Shown: positions 31,369 to 44,400, counted from the stretch's first letter. The stretch: 64,000 nt of DNA from Panicum virgatum (GCF_016808335.1 NC_053138.1:55768951-55832950), one strand, 5' to 3'. Numbers and translations are program-made. The notes: generated by a model from the letters alone, not told the origin.

Positions 31369-32379
31369 TGATGTAGAGGAAATCAAGGTGAGAGATGAAT
31401 CAGAGCAAGAACTCTATATTTATGGTGATTTTGAGATGGACTGAGAAAAATGTTTTTCCTTAAACATTCTCACAAGTCCTAGCACGTTGAGGACATGAGA
31501 ATTTATCGAGTCTGCTTGGTCGCATGCAGTAGCTGCACCGGGGATGCGTCTACCGCTGCAGCTGCCACCCCCAACTGCGGCAGCTGGCCAGAAGCAGCAG
31601 CCAGCCACCGGCAGTTGCGGTTGTTTTGGTGCTGCACAAGCGATAAATGAACAAGCAAGAACTCGTGAGTATTGGATTCATCCAAATATCATCCATATAA
31701 TGGCAACACAAACCCAGAACTCGCATTTTGCAAATCGTAGAAAACACTCATCTGGCAAGAAATTTGCAAGGGGCCGGGGGCAAATATGGAAGCTACGCTA
31801 TGATAGGAGAGATTTTTTTTGAAACTTTTCGTTTGTCCTTCTTAGAATTCTAAATAACTATCGATTGCGACCTGGATGACACATCCTAACTTGTAGATAC
31901 ATCCAGCATATGAAAACAATTTCATATATACAAAGCATGCACCCAGCTACTATTCCAAGTCAACCCTTCTAGATCATATTATCCAAATCTAAAATTCCCC
32001 GAATTCATCATCTTTATCAGCATCATTCTTTCAGAATCTTCTAAATTGTATTTCCCACATTGGAGGACTGCTTGTCCAGCATTACTTGTATCTATGGTCG
32101 TTCACCAGAATACTACATAGTGCATTCATAATTTTACATCAAAAAATACAAAAAAAACAGATGAATATTAATATTCCTTTCCTGCTATCTACGTGTAATA
32201 AATCCGCGAATACTTTGGCATTGGCAACCGCCTATGGGAGTCTTTTGTACTTTCACCATTAGTACTTGGATCCATACAAAACTTTTAAGTCCCTGACTTA
32301 GTCCTCTTCTATCCTCAGACGACTTTTAGAAGGCAGCACAATCACATTATAAACTAAGTCCCTGATTGGCCGACTTCGC
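31369..32379. repeat. PR-10 upstream unit, copy 3
   Basis: It matches 7240-7380 and 18350-19290 loosely. A GC-rich insertion at about 31510-31650 has CTGCAGCTGCC/GGCAGCTGGCC palindromic words and is represented in reduced form at 63382-63420. It stops at the CACTA element and resumes beyond it at 50658. Confidence 0.65.
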
Positions 32380-32397
32380 TTCTACTGGAAAACAGGC

Positions 32398-32770
32398 CAA
32401 AGGTCCAGGCCAAAGGTACCAGCTGTTGTTGCATCAGTACCGGCTGCAACAGCAGCTGGTACTTTTGGCTTGGACTGGGCGCAAGGGAGGGATATTGGTA
32501 CCGGGTCATGGCACGACCCGGTGCCAATACTAGAGCCCAGGCACCGGGTGGTGCCTCCAACCGGTACCAAATGACGACGGCGTCAAAGGCACCGGTTCGT
32601 GGCATCACCCGGTGCCCATTGTGCAGCTGAAGGCACCGGGTAAAGCCACGACTCGGTGCCAGACATTCCTCCTTCTTTAGGCACCGGTTGGTAATATAAC
32701 TCGGTGCTCATGCGCTAGATTTGGCACCGGGTTGTTAGCACCAACCGGTGCCTTTGGCCCGTGCCTATAA
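32398..32770. repeat. CACTA 5' subterminal repeats
   Basis: About a dozen copies of a core CACCGG(G/T)T or its inverse are spaced by 10-40 bp. In CACTA elements such motifs bind the element's own TNPA-like protein. Confidence 0.8.
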
Positions 32771-33330
32771 ATAGCCCACCCTCCTCCAAGCTGCTGTGAA
32801 CTCACTGTTCATGGCAGCCAAGTGAGGGGAGGGGAGGGGAGGGGAATTTTTGCAATTTCTTTTTGAAAGGTTAGTATTTTTTTCCTCCATGATTTAGAAA
32901 TTAATTGTTAGATGTAGTTATTTAGTTTATAGTTGTTATATTAATTATCCTTGCAATTAGTTTATTGTTATATTTAGATGTAGCTATTTAGTTTATAGTT
33001 GTATTAATTATTCTTTCATTTAGTATATAATTATTGTTATATTAATTAATGTACATGTGGTAATAATATTTATTTAGATGTAGTTAGCAATTTGGTTAAT
33101 TTGCTATTATTTTATAGATGTGTTATTTTTTATATGTAGTTAGCAAGAGATTTAATTAATTATATTATTATAATGAAATGTACAATTATAATAAGTTAGT
33201 GATTTATTAAAGGGAAAATATAAATATGTAAAAAATTGTGAGATAGCGTATTTAATTTTAGGTTAAATTGTGTATTATGAATGAATTATTATGACAATCT
33301 ATGATGTATATAAATGAATTGTGAACCCAG
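32771..33330 (+). other. CACTA leader, with G-quadruplex-like motif
   Basis: A TATA-like CCTATAAATAGCC at 32764-32776 lies just before the leader. A run of GGGGA repeated four times is at 32826-32845. The rest is AT-rich. The transposase ATG at 33331 follows ACCCAG, so a leader intron is possible. Confidence 0.5.
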
Positions 33331-36300
33331 ATGAGCCGGCAATGGATGTACATGGCCGACCGGCGTTCAAAGGAGTTCATGGATGGCGTGCATGAATTCA
33401 TAGAAGCGGCCGAGAAACACAAGTATGGCGGTTTCGTTTGTTGCCCATGCAAATTCTGTAAGAATGAGAGGGATTACTCATCATCAAGAGCCATCCACCG
33501 TCACTTGTTCAATAGTGGTTTCATGCCGAACTACTATGTTTGGACCAAGCATGGAGAAAAAGGAATTATGCTGGATAATAATGAAGAAGAAGAGGATAGA
33601 ATTTCTGACTTTGCAGCTAATTATGGTGAATTTTTTGATGACACTGCAAATGGGTGAGCCTGAAGAAGATATTGAAGGACACGTTGTAGAAGATGATCTG
33701 GGTCAGATGCTGCATGAAGCTGAGGAAGTTTGCAAAACAGAAAAGGAATCGAGAGATCTGAAGTGTATGTTGGAGGACTACATAACATTATTGTCCCCAG
33801 ATTGCAAACAAGGCAACAAAAAGTTGGGTACCACACTGGAATTGTTGCAATAGAAGGCATCAAATGGTTTGTCTGACAAGAGATTCGAGGAGTTGCTGAA
33901 ACTTTTAAAAAACTTACTCCCTGAGGGTAACACCTTGCCCGAAACAACATATGAGGCAAAAAAGGTTGTTCGTCCTTTAGGATTAGAAGCACAGAAGATA
34001 CATGCTTGTCCTAATGACTGCATCTTATATCGTGGTGAATATGAAAATTTGGATTCGTGCCCTGTATGCAACGCATGTCAGTATAAGATCCCTCGAGATG
34101 ATCCAGGCGATGTTGACGGGATACGTATCAAGAAGAGGGTGCCTGCAAAGGTGATGTGGTATTTCCCTCTAATACCACGTCTGAAACGTTTGTTCATGAA
34201 CAAAATGAATACAAAATTGATGCGATGACACAAAGAAAAACGTAAGCAAGACAATATGTTGAGACACCCCGCTGATGGGTCGCAGTGGAGAAAGGTGGAC
34301 AGAACATTCCCAACATTTGCAAATGATGCGAGGAATATAAGATTTGGCTTAAGTACAGATGGCATGAATCCTTTCGGTGAGCAGAGCAGTGGCCATAGTA
34401 CCTGGCCTGTGACACTCTGTGTATACAACCTTCCTCCTTGGTTGTGTATGAAGCAGAAGTTCATTATGATGCCGGTGCTTATTCCCAGCCCCAAGCAACC
34501 TGGTAATGATATTGATGTGTATTTGAAACCACTGGTTGACGATCTTCTATTGTTGTGGAATGAGGAGGGTGTTGCTATATGGGATGCGCACGCAGAGGAA
34601 CATTTTAACCAACGTGCATTGCTTTTCGTAACAACCAACGATTGGCCCGCACTAAGCAACCTGTCCGGACAGTCTAATATGGGTTATAGGGCAGACACCC
34701 ATTGTTTAGAAGAAACCGACAGCATGTATCTGAAGCACTGTAGGAAGATAGTGTATATGGGTCATCGTCGATTTCTTCCAATCAAGCACCCATTAAGGAG
34801 GAGGCATGATCACTACGGTGGAAAGACAGATCATCGTACGAAACCTAGGCACCATTGTGGGAAAATGGTGTTTGAAATGGTTAAAGATGTAAAAGTAGTA
34901 TTCGGAAAAGGACCTGGCAGCAGATCAGTGCAGAGTGATGACGGAAGCGCACCTATGTGGAAAAAGAAAAGTATTTTTTTGGGATTTACCTTATTGGGAA
35001 GTCTTAGAGGTCCGCCACGCAATTGATGTGATGCACCTAACAAAGAATCTTTGTGTGAACCTTTTAGGCTTCCTTGGTGTCTACGGTAAGCCTAAGGATA
35101 CACTCGAAGCGCGGCAAGATCTTCAATGATTGAAACAACGGGCAGTCCTACGTCCAGAAAAAAGGGATAAAGGACGTCATTACCTAGGTCCTGCGTGCTA
35201 CACTCTTAGCAAGGAAGAGAAGCAAAGTATGTTCCATTGTTTGAACAGTATCAAGGTTCCATCAGGCTACTCTTCGAACATAAAGAGGCTACTAAATCTG
35301 AAAGAGAAGAAATTCACACACGTAAAGTCCCATGACTATCACGTGTTGATGACACAATTAATTCCAGTTGCACTAAGAGGTATTCTACAAGCTAATGTTT
35401 GAGCAACAATCATAAAGCTTTGCGCGTTTCTCAACGCAATTTCTCAGAAGGCAATAGATCCATCGAGTCTAATCAGGCTACAAGAGGATGTTGTCCAAAA
35501 TTTAGTTAGTCTTGAGATGATATTTCCTCCATCATTCTTCAATATTATGACACATCTTCTAGTTCACCTGGTCAAGGAGATTGGTATTCTCGGTCCTGTT
35601 TTCCTTCATAATATGTTTCCTTTTGAATGATATTTTGCAGTCCTAAAGAAATACATTCGTAATCGGGCTCGTCCCGAAGGAAGCATTGCGAAGGGTTATG
35701 TCACAGAGGAGGTCATTGAGTTTTGTGTTGACTATGTGGATGAACTCTGTCCAATTGGTGTTCCAGTATCACAGCATGAGGGTCGACTGATTGGAAAGGG
35801 CAAACTTGGAAGAAAATCAGTAAATGCCACCGATCATGCCACATTGAGCAAAGCACATCTCACAGTTCTGCAACAATTAGCCTTGGTGGCTCCGTACATG
35901 GAGGAACACATGCAAATGGTCCGAAGCATGTACCCTTCGAAGTCTGAGACATGGATTACAAACCATCATAACGATACGTTCGCCATCTGGTTGCAGAAGG
36001 AAGTCATGGCCAACGATGAAATTCATGAGTAGCTAGCTTGGCTGGCCAGGGGTCCGGCAAATTCAATCTTGATGTACCAAGGATATGAAATTAATGGACA
36101 CATATTTTACACAAGAGCCCAAGATAACAAGAGCACCAATCAAAATAGTAGTGTTAGTATAGATGCCACAGACTCTAGTGGACAAACAAACTCATATTTT
36201 GGTTACATTGAGGAGATCTGGGAACTCGACTATGGGCCGCTGAAGATCCCTCTATTTCGGTGCCAATGGGTTAAGCTGACAGGAAAAGGTGCTGATATCG

Positions 36301-36690
36301 ACGAGTACGGAATGACAACAGCAGACCTCAAAGCGCTTGGCTATCAAGACGAACCAATCGTCCTAGCTAAGGATGTCACCCAAGTTTTCTATGTGCAGGA
36401 CATGTCTAGCAACCAAAAAAAAGGACAAGTCTAGAAATAAATCAAGTTTTGTAGGTGCGGGAGATGAGCCAAAGCGCCACATAGTTGTGACAGGCAAAAG
36501 AAAAATTGTGGGAGTCGACGATGTCACAGATGAAGAAGAATACAACAAGGTCGAAGACATGACTCCGTACGCAGTGGAGATTGACACAAGAATTCTTTTA
36601 GCCCAAGAGGAGGCTCCCTACGCACGTCATGATCACAATGAAGGGACGATTGTAAAGCGAACCATCATTAATATTCCATTAGTTGAATGA
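33331..36690 (+). pseudogene. CACTA TNP2-type transposase, decayed
   Basis: The start (ATG 33331) gives the transposase-associated N-terminal domain: MSRQWMYMADRRSKEFMDGV, then CCPCKFCKN (zinc-like) and HLFNSGFMPNYYVWTKHGE. The TNP2 core follows (34020-35030), with DCILYRGEYENLDSCPVCNA, WHKE-type region, IRFGLSTDGMNPFG and YNLPPWLCMKQ. A DUF4218-like region (35130-36030) and a C-terminal DUF4216-like part (36069-36434) follow. Lesions: stops at 33851-33853, 34226-34228, 35127-35129, 35401-35403, 35628-35630 and 36030-36032, and frame changes near a T-run at 34974-34980 and an A-run at 36413-36421. At least three stops lie where the family has Trp. The protein cannot be made, so mobility would need help from elsewhere. 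Confidence 0.88.
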
Positions 36691-37330
36691 TTATCTCTTG
36701 TAATAGTTTCCATGAATATTATCAGATTTATTGGGCAATTAAATGATTTTCTAGGTATTTATCAAATTTATTATTCAATTAACTAATTTATTAGATGATC
36801 AAATGATAAATACGATAAATAATATAATTATTAGAAAATTAAATGATTTTCTAGCCATTTATCATATTTATTAGACAATTAAATGATTTATTAGGTAGTT
36901 AATAGATTTATTGAGCAATTAACAAATTTATTAGGCATTAATTAGATGTATTATTGAATTGACTAATTTATTAGGCCATTAAATGATTTTCTAGGCAATT
37001 ATTAGAATTATTATTAAATTATCAGATTTATTATGAATTATCTATTTTATTAGACGATTAAATGATTTACTAGGCAATTATCAGATTTATTACTCAATTA
37101 TCTAATTTATTAGCTGATTAAATGATTTACTAGGCAATTATCAGATTTATTACTCAATTATCTAATTTATTAGCCGATTAAATGATTTACTAGGCAATTA
37201 TCAGATTTATTACTCAATTATCTAATTTATTAGACGATTAAATGATTTACTACGCAATTAATATATTTCTTGGGCAACTAAATGATTTTCTAGGCAATTA
37301 ACTGATTTATTAGTGAACTATTTAGAAAAA
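36691..37330. repeat. AT-rich minisatellite downstream of TNP2
   Basis: It is built from variants of TTATTAG, GATTAAATGATTT and CTAGGCAATTATCAGA. The last part forms three nearly identical 60-bp units starting at about 37093, 37153 and 37213; earlier units are more diverged. It lies directly behind the transposase stop. Confidence 0.85.
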
Positions 37331-37359
37331 GGAGAATAGAAAAGGAGGCCTAAGGTACT

Positions 37360-37740
37360 GGTTGAAACCTTCACCCGGTACCAAAGGTACCTTTTTGCAA
37401 AAAAAGGTTGCGCGACGGGAGTCGAACCCTGGCCGCGGCTTGCAAAGTGTGTATTGTTACCATTGAGCTACTCTGTGAATTCGAAACAACGGGGGGGGGG
37501 GGGGGGCAAAAAGACTAAAGACAACATAATTTTCGGCTTTAGGTACCTATTGGTATTCTTTAATCGGTACCTTAGGCCTTTTTATTTCCCGCCCGTTGGG
37601 GACCTAAGGTACCGGGCGTAAACCTAACCGGTACCTCTGCGGTGCCTAAGGTACCGGTTGGGTTTACAACCGGTGCCTTAGGCCTTCTTAGGTACCGGGT
37701 GATATTTTCACCCGGTACCTAAGGGCCAAGGTATATAGCC
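37360..37740. repeat. Internal block of subterminal-like ACCGG repeats
   Basis: GGTACCGG/CACCCGGTACC motifs like those at the element ends occur again in the middle (37370-37395, 37535-37730). They may be the promoter-side binding sites of the second gene, or the end of a second, older CACTA copy. A G-run is at 37491-37506. Confidence 0.6.
37405..37478 (-). other. tRNA-derived sequence, degenerate
   Basis: On the minus strand there is an A-box-like TAGCTCAATGGTA (37458-37470) and a B-box-like GGGTTCGACTC (37419-37429) at tRNA spacing, followed by a T-run (37397-37406 complement) like a Pol III stop. The D-stem and acceptor stem do not pair properly, so it is not a working tRNA. It may be a tRNA pseudogene or SINE head carried by the CACTA element. 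Confidence 0.5.
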
Positions 37741-38300
37741 CTGTTCTTCTTCCTCCCACTCTGCTTCCTCTCCAGTGCACAATCGTCGACCTCCGCGACG
37801 CACCCTCCGCGCCCGATCTTCCGCCGCCCCCTCCGCGCCTAGTCGTCCCCCACCGCGCCGTCTCGACGCCGCTGCCCTCGACATCGGCCGTCCTTGACGC
37901 CCCGCCGTCGACCCCGGCCCCGCCTCGACGCCCCCGCGCCCCCGGCATCGGCCTCCAACCACGCAGCGCCGACCTCGAGCGCCCCGGCCGCCTCTACGCC
38001 ACGCCAACCTCGAGCGCGCCGCCGCCCTCCCCCCGCGCCCCTCCTTGACGCCGCGCGCGCGGCCCCCTCCACTGCGACGCCGGCCCCCTCCTACGCGCCG
38101 CGCGCCGGCCGACTCGCCTCCTCCACCGCGCCGAGCTGTTCCCCCTCCACCAGTGCCGGCACCGCGCGCGGCCCCCTCCACTGCGACGCCGGCCCCCTCC
38201 TACGCGCCGCGCGCCGGCCGACTCGCCTCCTCCACCGCGCCGAGCTGTTCCCCCTCCACCAGTGCCGGCACCGACCTCCCCCCATCGACGTAAGCAGCAA
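37741..38300. other. GC-rich CACTA leader with 109-bp tandem duplication
   Basis: The sequence is Pro/Ala/Arg-coding in every frame and C-rich, with overlapping open frames on both strands that I do not trust as genes. A 109-bp unit beginning GGCCCCCTCCACTGCGACGC is present twice in direct order (from 38061 and from 38170). It probably acts as the leader of the second gene. Confidence 0.55.
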
Positions 38301-38814
38301 TGGCGCCGCCGCCGCCGGGTCTTGCTTTTTCATTTTTTTCTTAATTATTATATCTAATGTGTAATTTTCTAGTTTTTTATTTCTATTTCTACTATTTAAT
38401 TATGTAGTGAATAATTTAGTATAATGAAAAAGAATGTAGAGAATTTAATATAATTTAGTATAATGAAAAAGAATGGAGAGAATATAGAGAATTTAGTATA
38501 ATTAAAAAGAAATCATTTCTATTTAATTTTTGCAGTGAATAATGTACATGTCAATGTCAATTTTTATTACTTTTTCTTTACATGTGTAATTTAATTAGAT
38601 GTACATGTATTCAAATACTTCAATTTATTGTAAATAGACATGTATTTAAAGACTTAAATTTATTTTAAATGTACATGTATTCGAAGACTTCAATTTATCA
38701 AGCTCCTCTGTAACTCATTACATGTATATTCCACGTATTCAAAGACACACACACACACACACTAACAATACCACTAACACTGACACTAATTGACACTTAG
38801 GGTTTCAGTTAACA
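38301..38814. other. AT-rich leader or intron before the second CACTA gene
   Basis: No gene. A (CA)n tract lies at 38742-38761. Short repeats of ATGTACATGTATTCAAAGACTT type occur at 38590-38740. Confidence 0.5.
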
Positions 38815-40170
38815 ATGGATCCCTATAATGAGGAGGCCGCCGCAAAGTACATGATGGATGCTATAAACGAAGACACAAGGGTAAACGCCGCGGAACAATT
38901 CAGTGCCAAAGAGGCCCGCACAGCCGATTTGTTCCTGAATATGTCCGGAGATGGTAGTGACGGGGATGATGACGTCACCCCGACGCCCCGTTCCAGTACG
39001 TATCTTAATTATGCATCACAGTCGTGCGGCTCTTTACGTTCCACTATCATGGCATTTATTAATATATCTTTTGTTACATTTAGTCGTGCTCTGCATCGAA
39101 GTCGAAAGGGAGACGCCGTCCTACCAAAAAATTTGAGGGAAGATAGGTCATCACAGAAGTGGACACAGAGGGCTGTCCATGTACTCCAGAGGCTGCTAGC
39201 ACCAAGTTTGTCGCACAATGTGGGGTTGTTGTTCGGACGAGAATTACGATCACCACAAGACTCTGGAAATCGAGCAATCCAGAAGAACAACAACACGCTG
39301 TGCCTCCACACCAGAAGGAAATGTTGTGGACAGAACTGAAGGATATGTTCACATTTCCGGAAGGAGTCAATGAAGAACTTGTGAAGCAGTGTGCCTTGAA
39401 GAAGATGGCCCTTGCATTTGCAACATTCAAGAAAAAGTTGTTCTCCATTTACATCAAGAAGGATATGGAACCGGACTGGAACGATTTTCCTCAAGTTAAA
39501 CCTTACTGGGAGGACTTCAAACAGTACAAGCTATCTGAGGAAGCACAAGAAAAATCTGAACAGGCCAAAAGGAATATAGGAAACAAAAAGTACAGCCACC
39601 ACCTTGGGGTAGGTGGGTACAAGAAGGCAGTAAAGAAATGGCAGAAGACGGAGCAAGACCTTATGGATAGAGGCATCCGGCTGGCGACTTGGGAATGGCC
39701 GGATAGATCGAAGTGGTGGTTATTTGCTAACGGTGTGACACTCAACCCAACGGATGGAACTTTGGTCGTGCCTGGGAATGTGGAAGAAGTATCCCGCGAT
39801 CTGGTCACAGTAATAGATGAGGCAAAACAAAGAACATTCCAGCCTCAAAGGGAGAATGATGAGCTAACCAGGGCGTTAAAGAATCCTGAACACCCTGGAC
39901 GAGCCCGCAGCATCAGCGTGGTCCCATGGAAAGTTGCTTGGGCCGGAGATAGCTCATATAAGACTCATTGAAGGAGCAAGGTTGAACAGGATGAGAAAAT
40001 CCGTGCTATACAAGAAGAGATGAATAAAAAAGTTGCGTCACTAGAATCTCAGATGGACGCAAGGGTTAATGAGGCAGTGCAGCAGGCTCTGAGCCAAAGG
40101 ACCATCGGTGCCCCGCAGGCGCAGGATGTTGTGATAAGCCCGGCCGACCAGCGACGCAGCAGTTGTGCAT

Positions 40171-41473
40171 TGTTGACGGTCCTTAAGTGTCATTTCGGAC
40201 CGTCAACTCTTACAAAGATCTGTGCCAAAAACAAACACCAAACTAGAATTAGGACTTTGATACTAATCATTTCCACAAGTTTTGGTGAATCGCTGTTTAC
40301 AGGAAGCAACATCTGCATATGGGTGAAAACCGTGCTCATAAAAAGGGAAAAGTACACATCAGAGCATTCTACGCGAGCACTAGAATTAGAGGGCCCACAT
40401 CCTGAAGAAATTAGCCCAATTCCAAGAGAAAAGACACTTTCGACAAACAGCAGCAGTGCGCACAAGGATCTTAGGGCCCAAATGACATGCCAAACCCACA
40501 CATCTACAGGAATGCACCCTGAAATCTACATAAGGAGCCCACAAGGAGTGTGTCGCCCGAAGATGAGCCCAAAAGGCCTCAGCAAGGGTGTGGACGAACC
40601 CTTGGTTCGGCTGACCCCCTTCTGGGCCTGTTCAGGCCCAGCTTTCTCCAGTAGTCTCCCATGGCTCTCCTACATCCATCCTGGATGTGCATAGTGCCAC
40701 CTCGCAAGTCTAACTGTGGATCCACCCTTGGAGAGGCTATATAAGGAGCAGGAGAGCCCCCCATTCAACACACAACAAGAGAGGAGGAAGACCTCCACTC
40801 CAAGGCTTAGGCCTAGTACTTAGAAAATAGGGAGAGAGTGAAGGGGAGTTTGGAGGGGCGCCGGCCTGTCGGCGCTCTTCTCCAACTTGTACCTCGACAG
40901 ATGCTTCTTTCTTAAGTAAGTATTCGTGATCTTCTATGGTAGTTAGTGTTTTAGTAAAGTAAGTTCTATTCTTTATTTGCTTGCAGGATCATCGTCTGTC
41001 CTCGTGACGGGTACCTAGTCTGATGGCTCGAGTCGTGGACGGAGTCGGGGCTAGAGTAGTAATCGGTAGCGTAGACGTGGTGTCTAGGCTAGAGGTTACC
41101 GTTGTTTGCATACCTTCTCCATGGTCTGTCGGGGTAGGCGGTAGGTGGTGACAGCCCTGTCTGTCCCTTGTAGTCCCCCACATGAGGGTTGGGTGTAGAG
41201 CTAGTAGCCGGATACTCTTGGCAGACCAGGAGTAAGCCGGTGTCCGAAGTAAGCAAGTAGAGGTAGAACCTATCTTACTAGAACTGTAAGCCATAGGAAT
41301 CCTCTCTATCCTTGCCTACCTACCTCTTGTTTTTCCTTGGACAAACCAGTTAGAAGGCTAGTACCTCTGTTCCCCGTGGAAATACGATACCCTTGAATAC
41401 TCACGGGTGAAGTGCTACAACGGTATCTCCGTACGCTTGCGGATTATTCTGTGAACGTTAAGAAATACCAACA
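40171..41473. repeat. 5' LTR of nested element
   Basis: It starts with a hairpin: TTGACGGTCC and GGACCGTCAA are separated by about 17 bases. A TATA box GGCTATATAAGGAG lies near 40736-40748, then a CACACAACAAGAGAGGAGG leader. Confidence 0.9.
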
Positions 41474-41481
41474 AGCATTTC

Positions 41482-41499
41482 TGGCGCCGTTGCCAGAGA
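41482..41499. promoter_or_regulatory. Primer-binding site, tRNA-Asp type
   Basis: TGGCGCCGTTGCCAGAGA lies 8 bases after the LTR and matches the TGGCGCCGTTGCCGGGGA type used by Athila-like elements with two changes. Confidence 0.7.
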
Positions 41500-44400
41500 A
41501 CGGTTGCTATATTGCCTTCGAATCTAGTTCGTCCTCGTATATTTTCAAAAACAATAAAAAAATCTGTTTTCTTTTCTTTAGCTCTACCTTCACCCCTGCT
41601 ACCCATTCTATCCTCGTCTTTTTTTTTTGCTTTTCTTATCTCTACCTTTGCTCCCGCTACCCTTGGAAGGTTATCCTCGTACACACCTTCCGTCCCTGTG
41701 GGGTGAGTCTCTAGAGCCATCTCTCTGGAGTTAGTTCCTCATCCAGCTACGAGATTCACCCTCATGCCTTATCGATCAAATCGAGTGAGACAAACTCCCA
41801 CCCTAATCCTCGATTACTGATCGATGCCAATCAAATCAAGTGATTCAAAATTCACATCTTATTCCTTGATTTTGATTGATGCCCGATAGAAGTTGCAATC
41901 ATTTTTCATTTCAATTTAACGTCTATTGGAAGCTTAGGATGGGGTGCTTTGTCACCGATTCATCTTTGATGAAACACGTGGCTTTCCACCTAAAGAAGGG
42001 ATGAGTTGAAACTCATTTCCTTCGGGACCCGAACTCAGAATCGTTCATATGGCCCACAGAGTTACACATCCTCTTTCATTATGGGGCCATGAACATTCTC
42101 GCCTTGTTCGGAGTTCCCTTGTGAATTTGGGGAAAAACTTTTTTGAAAAAATTAGAAAATACCTCGAATTATCCCTGCCAGAACAAACCACCAGTTCCAG
42201 AAATCCCTCCTGACCTTAGTGCTTCCAGAAAGAAACCTCGAGGGTTTTAACGACCGTTTTGTGCGAAGAGTGGTAAACGATGGGGAGTTTTTCTTCTGGA
42301 GAAATTCAGATTCGCACCCATTCTTAAACCACTCAATGCCGAATTCAAGGAACTGAAGTGGATGTTTTGAACGATCTCATTGCTGGTGCTAGTCCTCACC
42401 CAGACCTTTTGCTTTCACCTTCTTAGTTGAGGAGTTTTTAGCACCAGCTAAACCTTCTTGAGCAATCTCAGAAGGGATCGAGATCAGGTGTCACCACAAT
42501 CTTAACCAAAATTCCTAATGGTGACACCACGAGGAGGTGATGTTCTTGCACCCACCGTTGTTGCCCTTTCTCCTCCAAGCAGCCATCACCTCCTAAACAT
42601 TGTTCCTCTGGCCCTCAAACTCCTATCTTGATGTTCTTTAAAGAACTCAAGGGCCATGAACAATCTTCGTGATCGAACCTGGAGCCCCATAAAGACGAGA
42701 TTTTTTTTTCATGAGCATGAGAGTTCCTCTTTTCAAAAATCCCAAAGTCAACTCTCATCAATTTCCAGATGCATCACCCCCTCATGTTAGGGAAGTGCAA
42801 CAACTTTTACATCCTTTGTAGAAATTTGTGTTCTTACGGTTGGATGTAATTGCTTATGGTTATCAAAATTTTGCACATCTTGTTGCACTTTGGCACTAAC
42901 CTTGCAGCTAGAAATAATGGAATGACAATTGGTGGTGTAGCTGGGGTGTACATCACCTATTATGGCTGCAACAGGAAAACCCCCATGGTCGAGCTTGTGA
43001 CCATAAACAAGCACTGCCGGGAGATAGCCCGGACTCTTATAAAAAAAACTTTTGCTAAACAAATAAAAGCAAGAACATGTTGTCGGTTTGTATGCACCCT
43101 CGGGTATTCTTTGTCACTAACCATTTTCAGGACGAGAGGCATACGATGCATGAGGACATGAGAACTGCACCAACTGCACACCCGGTACCTCCAGTTGGCG
43201 GAATATACTTGGAGATACCGACATCACACACTTGGCTTTTGGTGTCGTAAGGCACAAAATTCCAAGTGTGGGGGAGATCGGTTAGACCCCGCAACAGGTT
43301 CATTTCGTACCAAGGATGGTGCTAGTTCTGCCTTGCTAAAAAGAAATGAAAAAAAAGAAAAAAAAAGAAAAAAAGAAAAAAAGAGAGAAAACATGAGCGA
43401 AAATAAAAGAGAGAGAGAGAGAGAGAGCAAGCAAAGCAGACTCCACATGGACAGAGGCTGCATTATGTGCGTGCCTCCAAACCATTACATTGCACGCTAT
43501 TATATATAATCCCGCCACCTAGCTCTTGCTCATGCCTGCATAGGCTGCCCATAATTCTCATCCAGTTCAAGCTTTGCATAGCCTCGCTCTAGCAGCTCTT
43601 GCGCGCATTCAAGCAAGAGGAATTACTCCTCTTCTGCTTCTAGGTCTTCGCTGCTCCATTCCGATTGGCACTTGCTGGTATATTCTGCGTCCCCAATCTT
43701 GGAGTACTGTGCCCACGAACATGACACCAAGGCCCATGTTCCGCTACAAACTTCCCTTGCGTAAGATCTGACCTTGTTGTCTACTAGAGTTGGCATGGTC
43801 TACGTGCCTTCCTCCGCTTCAGCCTGCATCAACATGGAGGAATAATTGACAACAATTTGTGACCACGCCACCGCTGCAGCAACTTCAGTACTTCCATCAC
43901 ATATGCCTGCCGGTAAGAACACTCAGGTACGTGCAGCGGTAAGATAATGTTCACCTACAATTTACTCATGTTCATCTCTTTATGGGTTTAGCTTGTTCAT
44001 GTTTTTATGCTCCCTTTGTTTTTGCCTGTATGCTCTTGGTTTGAGTGTATGCTACAGCATACATCCATTGGCATTTTAAATTAAGCATGGTGCTTAGGTT
44101 AAAATAGCCTTCTTTGATCAAATAAGACATGGTGTCGAGTTTGATTAATGAACCGTTAGAGTTAATACGATCTTGACTTTAGAGGTATATCTTTTGTGGA
44201 CTAACCCCTGTAGGAAGATTTCAAATCGAATGGGTAAATCTTCAAGTTAAATTCATACTAGAGATAAGACAAGGCCCGGGATGCACTCCAGCACACAAAA
44301 AAAATTGCATGCAAAGGAGGTATAAATCACCTTTCAAGGATCACAGTGAGTATGTTGTCAAAATACTCCTTTGTTATGTCTATGCAACTTTAACTCAGCC

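Noticed and set aside
37405..37478. Functional tRNA gene
   Set aside because: A- and B-box-like motifs are present, but the acceptor and D stems do not pair, so I list it only as tRNA-derived.
37708..38364. GC-rich open frames of 80-157 codons
   Set aside because: Low-complexity Arg/Ala/Pro peptides in several frames at once; the region lies in a CACTA leader.
39009..39494. Minus-strand frame of 161 codons
   Set aside because: It is antisense to the plus-strand CACTA coding exon, which has clear domain features.
41412..41714. Opposing 100-codon frames at the LTR/interior border of the nested element
   Set aside because: They span the LTR end and primer site, overlap on both strands and have no motif.
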